Assembly: GCA_016194745.1 (NCBI GenBank)
Contig: JACQBA010000016.1
Coordinates: 1 to 64,000 of the forward strand
Reading direction: 5' to 3'
DNA from: Elusimicrobiota bacterium
GTDB taxonomy: Bacteria; Elusimicrobiota; Elusimicrobia; UBA1565; JACRDR01
Length of the DNA stretch: 64,000 bases
Below the pieces are notes generated by a model, which saw nothing but the letters and a program-made list of their open reading frames with translations, did not search any database and was not told the origin of the DNA. Shown one piece after another: positions 30,040-38,364 of the stretch (the stretch's first letter is position 1; each line of letters begins with the position of its first letter). Made by a program: the position numbers and the translations under genes.

Positions 30040-30720
30040 ATGAGACTAGGACTTGCGGCGGCAGTGGCGGCGATGGCCCTCGGCGCGTCTTCGGCGCGCG
30101 CGACGGAAAAGGTGTCGTGGGACGGCATGTCGGTCGAGAGGGTGCTCAACGCGGCGCGGACGCAGACGTTGTCTCAGACGTCTCCGATGCCGGCGCGGCG
30201 GTCCGAGCGGCCGACGCCGATCGCCCCTTCGTTCAAGGTGCTGCTTCCCGTCTGGAAGGAAGGCACGGTCCCGTCCGAGGAGCAGCTCCTCGGGAGCTGG
30301 AAAATGGTCGTGCAGACGCCCCGCCGGCCTACGTGCGCATTCCTCGGCGAGGACCTCGTGAACGAGGGCGGGCTGAGCGACCTTTCCGGCCAGGTCGTCA
30401 AGCTGTCCTTCGATAGGCGCAAGGTCCCGGGCATCCCGGGCGAAGTCCTCTCCGTCTCGCTCATGTCGGGCGATCAGCTGGCGGACGGCCCCTTCCGCGT
30501 CAAACTGACGGAGCCTCAGTTCTCGCTGTGGGCCTGGCCCGCGGGCAGCTGGATGCATACCCACGCGCACTGGAACATGAACTGCCGGCTGATCAAGGGC
30601 AATGCGAACCAGCTCATCTGCGCGGAAAAGGTCCGCCTCGGCCGGGGCCACAACTGGGATCCTAAGACGCTCGCGTGCTCGAAGTTCGATCACTCGATGA
30701 TCGAGGTCTACCAGAAGTAG
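30040..30720 (+). CDS. Secreted protein of unknown function
   Basis: A 226-residue exported protein (signal peptide to about residue 20, A-R-A-T-E). A lipocalin-like start (LLGSWKMVVQTPRR) opens the mature domain at about residue 85. Later Cys (TCAFL, NCRLI, ICAEK, ACSKF) could form disulfides. The HTHAHWNMNC segment is rich in His and might bind a metal. GGAGGATC precedes the ATG. I do not recognise a family. Confidence 0.6.
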   Translation: MRLGLAAAVAAMALGASSARATEKVSWDGMSVERVLNAARTQTLSQTSPMPARRSERPTPIAPSFKVLLPVWKEGTVPSEEQLLGSWKMVVQTPRRPTCAFLGEDLVNEGGLSDLSGQVVKLSFDRRKVPGIPGEVLSVSLMSGDQLADGPFRVKLTEPQFSLWAWPAGSWMHTHAHWNMNCRLIKGNANQLICAEKVRLGRGHNWDPKTLACSKFDHSMIEVYQK

Positions 30721-30726
30721 CGGCGC

Positions 30727-31812
30727 TCAGCGCGGTTCGATCGCGCGGTACCACGGGCGGCGCAGCCAGCCTCGGCCGATCGTGAAGCGCACGGCGCCGC
30801 CCTCGCGCGCGGAGTCGTACGTGCTCCGGGCTACGGCGACCGAAAAGTTGCGCGGGATGCCCTGAGGCATTTCGCTGTCGGCGAAGTGCAGATGGTAGGA
30901 ATACCAACGGCCGCCTCTGCTGCCCCGATGTTCGCGCTTCTCCTTGCGCTCGACGGTGCGATCCGCCACGACGGATTCGGAGGTGTCCAGAGTCCGGTTC
31001 ACGTCGGAGGCGAGCTGTATGCCCGCGGGCGCCCCGCAGACGATCAGGATGATCCCGCACTCGACCAGGACCCGGTGTGCGCGCGAGGAGCGGCCGAGGA
31101 CGAACGGGATCGCGACGACGAGCGCCGACAGGAGCATGCCCGCCAAGATGAGTCCCGGGAATATCAGGGACGTCGGGGCGACATGGATGTCCTCGTACGC
31201 GAACGCGACCTCGATAAACGCTCCGATCGCGTATGCCGCGATCGACCACACGGCCGATTCGACCACGAGCGCTCTCCATAGAAAAGGATCGACGAACTGG
31301 TTGGTAAGCTCGGCTTCCAGGCTCCTCAGCGACTTCGTGAGGTCGGCGAGGACCTCCAGCTCGCGCTCGTCGGCGCCGTCTTTCAGCTTCGAGTCGGTGC
31401 GCAGCCACAGCGCGTTTCCGTCGCTGTAGACGATGGGGAACCCCATGTCGGCCGCTTCCCGGATCTTCGCGCGCGCGTCCGGACTGCCCATCAGCGTCAC
31501 CGCCAGGAGCGGATGGTCGCAGACGACGTACACGCGGCGGTCGAACTCCTCGTCGCCCGTCTGCAGCTCGTCGATGAAGCCGAGCGCCTTGAAAAAGCGG
31601 TCCCAAAGCCGCTCCGGGTGCATGCGGAACACGACCGGCGTCGTGAGCCGCATGCCGAGTTCACGCCGGACGATGCGGCCTTTGTTCCTGTCGACGCGGA
31701 CGAAATAGGGCCGTCCTCGGAACGCGCCGCGCGCAGCAGGCAGCGAGGCTCGATAGCGGAGCTTCAGCAGAAACGTCCCGGCGGCAAGCAGGAGGCGGGC
31801 CAGGACCCACAT
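30727..31812 (-). CDS. Membrane protein of unknown function
   Basis: A 361-residue protein with an N-terminal hydrophobic segment, a soluble region (about 25-180) and three membrane helices between about 185 and 270, then a soluble C-terminal domain of about 90 residues. The soluble part has DRRVYVVCDHPLLAVTLMGSP and FPIVYSDGNALWL. No known motif. It starts 22 nt after the coiled-coil gene that follows pheT and is probably the last gene of that transcript. Confidence 0.6.
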   Translation of the reverse strand: MWVLARLLLAAGTFLLKLRYRASLPAARGAFRGRPYFVRVDRNKGRIVRRELGMRLTTPVVFRMHPERLWDRFFKALGFIDELQTGDEEFDRRVYVVCDHPLLAVTLMGSPDARAKIREAADMGFPIVYSDGNALWLRTDSKLKDGADERELEVLADLTKSLRSLEAELTNQFVDPFLWRALVVESAVWSIAAYAIGAFIEVAFAYEDIHVAPTSLIFPGLILAGMLLSALVVAIPFVLGRSSRAHRVLVECGIILIVCGAPAGIQLASDVNRTLDTSESVVADRTVERKEKREHRGSRGGRWYSYHLHFADSEMPQGIPRNFSVAVARSTYDSAREGGAVRFTIGRGWLRRPWYRAIEPR

Positions 31813-31834
31813 AGGCTAGCGCGGGGCGGGCACG

Positions 31835-32065
31835 CTACTGGACGGCCTTGTCGAGTTTCGCGACGAGGCGCTCGAGTTTAGCCTTGACGCGCTCGTGGCG
31901 GGTGCCGAGCGTGCGATAGCGCTTGATCTCGTCCTCGAGGCGGTCGTTTTCGGCGGAAAGGTTGGCCTTCTCGGCCTGGAGCTTGCGGTTCTCATCGGAC
32001 ATCTTCTTGAGGCGGGCCGCCGCCTCGTGCACGAGGGACTCGAGCGATTTGATCTTCGCGTTCAT
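31835..32065 (-). CDS. Small coiled-coil protein after pheT, ZapB-like
   Basis: A 76-residue protein that is almost entirely heptad-patterned: LESLVHEAAARLKKMSDEN, then KLQAEKANLSAENDRLEDEI. Size and pattern resemble ZapB, the coiled-coil partner of ZapA at the division ring. Coiled coils match one another too easily for this to be certain. The ATG at 32065 overlaps the pheT stop by 4 nt. In many bacteria zapA itself follows pheT, which makes a division role more likely here. Confidence 0.65.
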   Translation of the reverse strand: MNAKIKSLESLVHEAAARLKKMSDENRKLQAEKANLSAENDRLEDEIKRYRTLGTRHERVKAKLERLVAKLDKAVQ

Positions 32066-34446
32066 CCCCGGAGGACCGCGCCGCAGTCCTTGGCCAGGCG
32101 GTCGATCGCCTGCTGCATGACCGCCTGAACCTCGGCGTCTCGCAGGGTCTTGTCGCCGGGCGACAGTTCGATGCGGAGAGTGAGGCTGCGCTTGCCAGCC
32201 GGGATCGGCGCCTTCTCGTAGACGTCGACGAGTTCGACGCTCGACACATGGGGAAGCCCTGCGATCGCGTCGTGGATATTCTTGAACTCGACGGCGGCGT
32301 CGGTAACGATCGAGAGATCGCGCACCACGGTCGGCAGAGTCGAGTACGGGACGAACTTGGCCGGAGGCGTCTCGAGCGCCGCGAGGATGTCCAAATTGAA
32401 GAGCATCGCGCCCGCGTGGTGGCGCTCGAGGCCGAGGGACTTTAAGATCGACGGATGGACCGCTCCGTAGCGGCCGAGCGGCCGGCCCGCGGCGCGGACG
32501 ACGACCGAGGCGCTCGGGTGAAACAGGGCGTTCCTTTCGCCCGGCGCGCGCTCGACCTGCTCGTGCCGAGAGAGCACCGCGTCCGCCGCGCCCTTCATCG
32601 CGTAGTAGAAGTAGGCGGACGGATCGTCGCGCCAGGAGCGCCACGTCCCCTTATCGGAAAAATCGCCGAGTTGGAGAGCCGCGAGATAGGTGCGCTCGAC
32701 CGGCTCGCGCTGCTCGTTTAGTTCATAGACCCGGCCGATCTCGAAGAGCCGCACGCCGCTCGCGCCATGGTGCATGTTGTATACCGCGTTGTTGAGCAGC
32801 CCGAGTACCAGCGAGGGACGCAGGTAGGCTTGGTCCTCGGCGATCGGGTTCAGGACCTTGATCGGCCGCTTGGGCGCGTTCGCGCCGAAGAGGTCCATCT
32901 GCGCCTGCGAGACGAAGTCCGTGTTGTACGCCTCGTAGAAGCCCGCGGCCCGCATGGCGTCGCGCAGGGAATCGACGAGGTCGACGACCGGGATCGACTT
33001 GGGCCGAAGCGGCTTGACCGGTCCGGCCTCGGACGGGATGCGGTCGTAGCCGAGGTGCCGAGCGACTTCCTCCGCCAAGTCCCATGGCGTCGCCAAGTCG
33101 CCGCGGTGAGACGGAGCGAAGAACTGGATTCCGTCCGCGAGGGGCGAGGTTCGCGTCGCCAGCGCTTTCAAGAGGGCCTCGACGCGATCGGCCGGAAACG
33201 CGGAGCCTAGGATCCTATTGATGCGCGCCGCGCTGATCGAGATGGGGGCGGCATCGCGGCGGCCCGGATAGGCGTCGGACGGCTCGGCCGCGGTCCCGCC
33301 GGCGATCTGAAGGATGAGGTCCGCGGCGCGCGCGGAGGCCGCTGCGGCGGCCTCGGGGTCCGCGCCGCGCTCGAAGCGATAGGACGAATCGGTGCGGATG
33401 CCCAAGCGGCGCGCCGTGCGGTGGACGGTCCCCGCGTCGAAATTCGCCGCTTCCAGGAAAACCTTGGTTGTCTTGTCGGTGACGCTCGTCGCCTCGCCGC
33501 CGATGACGCCCGCGATCGCGATCGGCCCGGAAGCGTCGGCGATGACGAGATCGCCCGCTTCAAGAGCGTGCTCCTTGCCGTCGAGCGTCTTGATCTTCTC
33601 GCCCGTCTTGGCGCGGCGGACGACGACGTCACCCTTGAGTTTATCGGCGTCGAAGGCGTGGAGGGGATGCCCCAGCTCGAAGAGGACGTAGTTCGTCACG
33701 TCGACTACGCTGTTGATGGGGCGCAGCCCCGCGCCCTCCAGGCGTTTGGCGAGCCAGCCGGGAGAGGGCGACACGCGCACGCCCGTGAGATCGCGGCCGA
33801 CGTAGCGGCCGCAGCCGTCCTTGGCCTCGATGCCGACCGTCCGCGAGGCGCCGTTCGCGTTGACCGCGCCGGCGGCGGGCGAATTAAGCGGCAAGCCGAA
33901 GTGGATCGACAGCTCGCGCGCCAGGCCGAAGTGGGAGAGTAGATCGGGACGGTTGGGGGTGATCTCGACTTCGAGCGCGTGGTCGCTCCCGCCGAGGAGC
34001 GCCGCCGCGTCCTGTCCGATCGGAGTGTCCGCGGGGAGGATGAGGATGCCCTCGTGGCTGCCGTTCGGCAGCCCGAGCTCCTGGGCCGAGCAGATCATGC
34101 CCTGCGACTCGGTGCCGCGGATCTTGGCTGGGCCGATCGCCCGGCCGCCGGGGAGCTTGGCGCCGATGCGGGCGACGGGTACGCGGGCGCCGATCGCGAC
34201 GTTCTTCGCGCCGCAGACGATCGAGAGCGTCTCGCCGCCGACCTTGACCGAGCAAAGGTTGAGCCGGTCCGCGTTCGGATGTTTGCCGATCTCGAGGATC
34301 TCGCCGATCACGACGCCCTCGAAGCCGGGGCCGAGCGTCTGGATCTCGGCTACCTCAAAGCCCATCAAGAGGAGATGCTTCGACAAGTCCTCGGGCGACA
34401 CCCCGGGATCCACGTACTCCTTGAGCCAGCTGTAGAGGATCCTCAC
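32062..34446 (-). CDS. pheT: Phenylalanine-tRNA ligase beta subunit
   Basis: A 794-residue subunit, normal for the long bacterial form. Order: N-terminal LYSWLKEYVD; EMAP/tRNA-binding-like OB fold (VVIGEILEIGKHPNADRLNLCSVKVG); B3/B4 editing domain; B5 domain with INSVVDVTNYVLFELGHPLHAFD; the catalytic-like core (RIGRVYELN-type FEIGRVYEL); and a C-terminal anticodon-binding FDX-ACB domain (VVRDLSIVTDAAVEF). Start is GTG at 34446, overlapping the pheS TGA (GTGA). With pheS it forms the alpha2-beta2 enzyme that charges tRNA-Phe. Confidence 0.97.
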   Translation of the reverse strand: MRILYSWLKEYVDPGVSPEDLSKHLLLMGFEVAEIQTLGPGFEGVVIGEILEIGKHPNADRLNLCSVKVGGETLSIVCGAKNVAIGARVPVARIGAKLPGGRAIGPAKIRGTESQGMICSAQELGLPNGSHEGILILPADTPIGQDAAALLGGSDHALEVEITPNRPDLLSHFGLARELSIHFGLPLNSPAAGAVNANGASRTVGIEAKDGCGRYVGRDLTGVRVSPSPGWLAKRLEGAGLRPINSVVDVTNYVLFELGHPLHAFDADKLKGDVVVRRAKTGEKIKTLDGKEHALEAGDLVIADASGPIAIAGVIGGEATSVTDKTTKVFLEAANFDAGTVHRTARRLGIRTDSSYRFERGADPEAAAAASARAADLILQIAGGTAAEPSDAYPGRRDAAPISISAARINRILGSAFPADRVEALLKALATRTSPLADGIQFFAPSHRGDLATPWDLAEEVARHLGYDRIPSEAGPVKPLRPKSIPVVDLVDSLRDAMRAAGFYEAYNTDFVSQAQMDLFGANAPKRPIKVLNPIAEDQAYLRPSLVLGLLNNAVYNMHHGASGVRLFEIGRVYELNEQREPVERTYLAALQLGDFSDKGTWRSWRDDPSAYFYYAMKGAADAVLSRHEQVERAPGERNALFHPSASVVVRAAGRPLGRYGAVHPSILKSLGLERHHAGAMLFNLDILAALETPPAKFVPYSTLPTVVRDLSIVTDAAVEFKNIHDAIAGLPHVSSVELVDVYEKAPIPAGKRSLTLRIELSPGDKTLRDAEVQAVMQQAIDRLAKDCGAVLRG

Positions 34447-35516
34447 TTGAACTGCTCCAGGAACCGGAGGTCGTTCTGGTAGAAGAGGCGCAGGTCGGTG
34501 ATGCCGAGCTTGAGCATGGCGATGCGCTCGACCCCCATGCCGAAGGCGAAGCCGGACCAGACCTCGGGATCGTAGTCGACGCCTTTGAACACGTTCGGGT
34601 GCACCATTCCGGCGCCGAGAACCTCCATCCAGCCGGTCCGCTTGCACGCGGGGCAACCCGAGCCCTCGCACAGGATGCACTGCATGTCGACCTCGGCCGA
34701 CGGCTCCGTGAACGGGAAAAACGAGGGGCGAAAGCGCATTTGCGCCTTGGGCCCGAATAGGCTCTGAATAAACACGAGCAGCGTCCCCTTCAGGTCCGCC
34801 ATCGTGACGCCCTTGTCGACGTAGAGTCCTTCGATCTGGTGGAAGACCGCGCCGTGAGAGGCGTCGACGGCCTCGTGCCGGAACACGCGCCCCGGGGCCA
34901 TGATGCGCAGGGGCGGGCGCTGCGCCTCCATGCGGCGGATCTGCACCGGGCTCGTTTGCGGGCGCAGCAGGATCGAGCCCGGTACGCCCGAGCCGGCGTC
35001 CACGTAGAAGGTGTCCTGCATGTCGCGAGCCGGGTGGTTCGGCGGGAAGTTAAGCGACTCGAAGTTATAGTGATCCGTCTCGACGTGGGGGCCTTCGGCC
35101 CACGAGAAGCCCATGCGGCTCAAGATCCCTGTCATCTCGCGCATGACGAGCGTCAGCGGGTGCAGGCGCCCTTCGGCGGGAGCCAAGCCCGGGAGCGTCA
35201 AGTCGAGCTTCGTTCCCGCGATCGCTGCGTCTTGGGCGGCGCCTTCGAGTTCCGCTTTCTTCGCGTCGATCGCCGCGGACAGTTCCTCTTTGAATGCGTT
35301 GGACGGGCCGCCGAGCTCGCGCCGGTCGCCCAAATCGAAGTCCTTGAGGTCCTTAAGAAGGCTGGTGAGCCGTCCCTTTCGGCCGAGATACTCCAGACGC
35401 AGCGTCTCGAGACCGTCTAGGGACGTCGCGGAGTTCACCGCCACGAGGGCGTGGCCGGAGACCTCCTTCCACTCCTTTTCCCAGGATTTTCGATCGGGCA
35501 TGGCGTAATGAGTCAT
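34443..35516 (-). CDS. pheS: Phenylalanine-tRNA ligase alpha subunit
   Basis: A 357-residue catalytic subunit of class II aminoacyl-tRNA synthetase type. The N-terminal coiled coil (LEYLGRKGRLTSLLKDLKDF) is followed by HPLTLVMREMTGILSRMGF, motif 2 (GRVFRHEAVDASHGAVFHQIEGLYVD), FRPSFFPFTEPSAEVDMQC and motif 3 (GFAFGMGVERIAMLKLGI). The start may be at 35516 or an in-frame ATG at 35501. pheT follows with overlap. Confidence 0.97.
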   Translation of the reverse strand: MTHYAMPDRKSWEKEWKEVSGHALVAVNSATSLDGLETLRLEYLGRKGRLTSLLKDLKDFDLGDRRELGGPSNAFKEELSAAIDAKKAELEGAAQDAAIAGTKLDLTLPGLAPAEGRLHPLTLVMREMTGILSRMGFSWAEGPHVETDHYNFESLNFPPNHPARDMQDTFYVDAGSGVPGSILLRPQTSPVQIRRMEAQRPPLRIMAPGRVFRHEAVDASHGAVFHQIEGLYVDKGVTMADLKGTLLVFIQSLFGPKAQMRFRPSFFPFTEPSAEVDMQCILCEGSGCPACKRTGWMEVLGAGMVHPNVFKGVDYDPEVWSGFAFGMGVERIAMLKLGITDLRLFYQNDLRFLEQFK

Positions 35517-35560
35517 TAAAGCAAATACTCCGGCGCCTAGGAATCAGCGCGTCCGCAATG

Positions 35561-35588
35561 CCAACGCCCCGCGAGGGCGGGGCGTTGG
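35561..35588. terminator. Strong GC hairpin between two minus-strand genes
   Basis: CCAACGCCCCGC and GCGGGGCGTTGG form a perfect 12-bp stem with a GAGG loop. It lies just after the stop at 35619 on the minus strand and before pheS. There is no clear T-run, so it may be a weak or factor-dependent terminator. Confidence 0.5.
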
Positions 35589-35618
35589 GGGACGGCGCTT
35601 GGTCTCTTCCGACGGGAG

Positions 35619-36311
35619 CTACGGAGTCTTGTCCCTCGGCAGGCGCGCCCGAGAATCAGGGTCTATTCCATTCGCCTTCATTCTGGCATCGGTAGGGCTG
35701 AACGCTTGACTGTTGTGGCGACTGTAGTCTCCGTAGAGGGACGTGCCGGTTCCAAAACCGGCGGCATGAATGGCATGGCCGCCGTCGAACGTATCGATAT
35801 GGGTCTTGTCGTTCCGTTTGAAATCATCCATGGACAGTTGGCCGGAGGCGAGCGCTGTCATCGCTTGGACGGCGAGCATCTCCCTGACTTTCTCGGGAGT
35901 AAGGCCTTGCCGGTGCATCTGCGCGGCGACACGTTGGAACTCGCTGTCGGCCCGTTCACGACTGATCGTGCCTTTGCCCAACACCATCGGGTAGAGTTGC
36001 AGAGAGTTCAAGCTCTTGTCGATGTCTCCGGAGGTCAATGCACCGGGCCGGCTCGGCTTTGCCTCGAAATGGCCCATGTACGTGTATTGACCGTTATTGA
36101 GCTGGAGCACTCCCTTTCGATACGCGCCGTCTCCCGAGGGAGCCCATGGGAGGTCTACGAACAGGAGCTTCTTTTCCCGGGCCACGTCCGCGAACGTCGA
36201 TAGGTCCCTTTGCAGCGGAGTGATGCGCTTGCCGATCTGATGGCTGAATCCTGCGACCGGCGCGAAACCTATTGCGATTGCTCCCGCCACCGTCGTCAGA
36301 GTCTTTTTCAT
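35619..36311 (-). CDS. Secreted protein of unknown function
   Basis: A 230-residue exported protein. I chose the ATG at 36311, which follows AGGGAGG and gives a normal signal peptide (MKKTLTTVAGAIAIGFAPVAGFS). The mature part contains a QYTYMGHFEAKP strand and helical segments (EFQRVAAQMHRQGLTPEKVREML). It shares the 'N-G-x-Y-x-x-x-x...Y-x-G' flavour of the next protein (RYNIFQRDSERGSWVYVGQHD), which hints at a related short beta module. No known family. Confidence 0.6.
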   Translation of the reverse strand: MKKTLTTVAGAIAIGFAPVAGFSHQIGKRITPLQRDLSTFADVAREKKLLFVDLPWAPSGDGAYRKGVLQLNNGQYTYMGHFEAKPSRPGALTSGDIDKSLNSLQLYPMVLGKGTISRERADSEFQRVAAQMHRQGLTPEKVREMLAVQAMTALASGQLSMDDFKRNDKTHIDTFDGGHAIHAAGFGTGTSLYGDYSRHNSQAFSPTDARMKANGIDPDSRARLPRDKTP

Positions 36312-36410
36312 CGCTGGCCTCCCTTGTCCTTCCATCAAAGGATGCCAGACTCGAATAGGGAATACCTGAGGAGTAACTATCGGCTCTCTATCGACGAGCG
36401 GCGAAGATGG

Positions 36411-36947
36411 CTAATTGCAGATCGACTCGCCCCAGCGCTCGCGGCCTTCCGCCGTGCAAGCGGCTTTGGCCATATGCCCGCCGCGGGGTTCTCCGAAGAC
36501 GCCCTCGTTGTCCAGGCGCACGATGCTCTGGGGGGCGTAGGGCCGCGGCTCTTTCCCGGCCTCGCTTAGCGTGCCGCTTGGGAAGTCGAATTCCTTGCCT
36601 TCCGCTCTGAGCTTGGCGAGAACTTCGGCCGGGTCCTGGTCATCGGGGATGATGATCCTCGCGTTTTTCCCTTGCCGGTATCCCTCGTCGTTTTCCTCGC
36701 GCATGCGGGCTACGTCTTCGGGGTTCGGGTTGGCGTTATCATGCTGTCCGACGTACACCCAGCTCCCACGCTCGGAGTCTCTCTGGAAAATATTGTATCG
36801 CCCGTTGGGCGCGAGGAGAGCCTTGAAGCCCTCTTCGACCGGCGCCCCCTGTACCGGTTCCGCCGCCTGGCAGGCTGCGCGATGGATCGCCCCCAGAAAA
36901 ACCGCCGCCAGCGCGCCGCTCATCGCCATCGACAAGATCCGATTCAT
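36411..36947 (-). CDS. Secreted protein of unknown function
   Basis: A 178-residue exported protein with a signal peptide (MNRILSMAMSGALAAVFLGA) after the ATG at 36947. The mature region has GRYNIFQRDSERGSWVYVGQHD, resembling the QYTYMGHFEA stretch of the neighbouring secreted protein, and a C-terminal Cys pair (KAACTAEG, ESICN). Function unknown. The gap 36948-37116 contains nothing I can support. Confidence 0.55.
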   Translation of the reverse strand: MNRILSMAMSGALAAVFLGAIHRAACQAAEPVQGAPVEEGFKALLAPNGRYNIFQRDSERGSWVYVGQHDNANPNPEDVARMREENDEGYRQGKNARIIIPDDQDPAEVLAKLRAEGKEFDFPSGTLSEAGKEPRPYAPQSIVRLDNEGVFGEPRGGHMAKAACTAEGRERWGESICN

Positions 36948-37116
36948 CGGCCCCCCCGTTCCTCCGGCCCAATTCGAGAATGCCTCGCCGAATGCAAAAC
37001 AACACATGTCCTTAGACCTAATCATGAATAGGCCTAAAGGCCCACAGCGTGCGGGGCAGGAGCCGCGATCTCGGAACGGGACGGCGCCGCGCGCGATCCG
37101 GTCGGCGGCTTGAAAT

Positions 37117-37152
37117 GTAGGAACCCCGGGCAGCGTCGCCCGGGGTTCCTAC
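37117..37152 (-). terminator. Terminator of the infC-rpmI-rplT operon
   Basis: GTAGGAACCCCGGGC and GCCCGGGGTTCCTAC form a perfect 15-bp stem with an AGCGTC loop, about 20 nt past the rplT stop. The minus-strand tail is ATTTCAAG, so the T-run is short. Confidence 0.7.
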
Positions 37153-37171
37153 GTAGACCGCTCTCGAGCGG

Positions 37172-37519
37172 CTAAGCCGCTTTGGAGAGCGAAACGAGCT
37201 TCTTAAAGGAAGCCGCGTCGCGGACGGCCATCTCGGAGAGCATCTTCCGGTTCAAGGAGACGCCCTTCTTCTTGAGGCCCGCGATGAACTTGCTGTAGCT
37301 CATGTCGTGCTCGCGGCACGCCGCGTTGATGCGGGTGATCCAGAGCGTCCGATAGTCCCCTTTCTTGTCCTTGCGGCCGGTGTAGGAGTGCGTGAGGGAC
37401 TTTTCGACCTGCTGGATGACGGCTCGCCAACGGTTGCGTTTGTTGGAGTAATAGCCTTTGGCGAGCTTAAAGTATTTCTTCTTTCGTTGACGGGTGGAAA
37501 CGCCGCTTTTGATTCTCAT
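37172..37519 (-). CDS. rplT: 50S ribosomal protein L20
   Basis: A 115-residue protein of normal L20 length: KSGVSTRQRKKKYFKLAKGYY, then RNRWRAVIQQVEKSLTHSYTGRKDKKGDYRTLWI and INAACREHDMSYSKFIAGLK. L20 binds 23S rRNA early in assembly and in many bacteria represses its own operon. Last gene of infC-rpmI-rplT, 6 nt after rpmI, followed by the terminator. Confidence 0.98.
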   Translation of the reverse strand: MRIKSGVSTRQRKKKYFKLAKGYYSNKRNRWRAVIQQVEKSLTHSYTGRKDKKGDYRTLWITRINAACREHDMSYSKFIAGLKKKGVSLNRKMLSEMAVRDAASFKKLVSLSKAA

Positions 37520-37525
37520 GGGAAC

Positions 37526-37723
37526 CTACTTGTACGGGAGATATTTGCGGAGAATCTCGCCCTGAACTTTGTTGAGATACGCCGCCTTGCGGAGATGGCG
37601 CTTGCTTCCCGACGAATCGGGAGTGAGCAGGTGCTGGAGCCCCGCCTTCTTGTACTTCCACTTGCCGGACTGCGTCTTGCGGAACCGCTTCTTGGCTCCG
37701 CTGTGCGATTTGATCTTTGGCAT
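37526..37723 (-). CDS. rpmI: 50S ribosomal protein L35
   Basis: A 65-residue basic protein with the invariant opening [21 protein letters not shown] and [16 protein letters not shown]. It sits 6 nt after infC in the universal infC-rpmI-rplT order. Confidence 0.98.
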   Translation of the reverse strand: MPKIKSHSGAKKRFRKTQSGKWKYKKAGLQHLLTPDSSGSKRHLRKAAYLNKVQGEILRKYLPYK

Positions 37724-37729
37724 AGAATC

Positions 37730-38251
37730 CTAGTGCGTCTTCGGTATCAGAGTCATGAACAGACGATTGCGGTCCGTGATGGGGGTCTGTTCGACGGACG
37801 CGATCGCCGCGAGCCGTTCTTGAACCTGCTTCAGCAGGTTCATCCCCAAGTCCTTGTGCTGATTCTGCCGGCCCCGGAACACGACTGTGATTCGGACCTT
37901 GTCGTGCTCGTTCAGGAACTCTTCCACGTGCTTCAACTTCACGTCCAGGTCGTGAATCCCGATGACCGGGCTCAAGCGGACTTCCTTGAGCATCCCCGCC
38001 TTCTGCTTCCGGCGGGACTCCCTGTTCTTACGCTCCATCTCATACAGATACTTGGAGTGATCCAGTATCTTGCACACCGGCGGGTTCGCCTGCGGCGCGA
38101 TTTCGATGAGATCCAAACCCTTGGTGCGCGCGATCCCTAGCGCTTCAGCGATGGGCCGGATGCCCAGCTGGGTGCCATCGGAATCGATGAGACGTACTTG
38201 TGCGGCAGCAATGCGCTGATTTACGCGCAAATAACTCTTACCCTGTGAAAT
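37730..38251 (-). CDS. infC: Translation initiation factor IF-3, probable ATT start
   Basis: A predicted 173-residue IF-3. Visible are VNQRIAAAQVRLIDSDGTQLGI, LDLIEIAPQANPPVCKILDHSKYLYE, the basic linker, and the C-terminal domain (VRLSPVIGIHDLDVKLKHVEEFL, ITVVFRGRQNQHKDLGMNLL). No ATG or GTG fits the N-terminus. A TTG at 38230 lacks a ribosome site, whereas an in-frame ATT at 38249-38251 lies 9 nt after a perfect GGAGGAG. An AUU start is the known device by which IF-3 discriminates against its own mRNA in E. coli and others, so I chose it. Confidence 0.95.
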   Translation of the reverse strand: MSQGKSYLRVNQRIAAAQVRLIDSDGTQLGIRPIAEALGIARTKGLDLIEIAPQANPPVCKILDHSKYLYEMERKNRESRRKQKAGMLKEVRLSPVIGIHDLDVKLKHVEEFLNEHDKVRITVVFRGRQNQHKDLGMNLLKQVQERLAAIASVEQTPITDRNRLFMTLIPKTH

Positions 38252-38292
38252 TGAGAGAATCTCCTCCGCGTTGAGTTTTACGACGAAGACAA

Positions 38293-38321
38293 ACTATATC
38301 AAATACCGTCGGAGAAGGCAA
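38293..38321 (-). promoter_or_regulatory. Promoter TTGCCT-17 bp-TATAGT of the infC operon
   Basis: On the minus strand TTGCCT (38316-38321) and TATAGT (38293-38298) are exactly 17 bp apart. The start near 38286 gives a leader of about 35 nt that contains the GGAGGAG site of infC. Confidence 0.7.
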
Positions 38322-38364
38322 TAGAAACTACCGGGGCGATCGCGCGGGAACGACGCCCAGCTTT

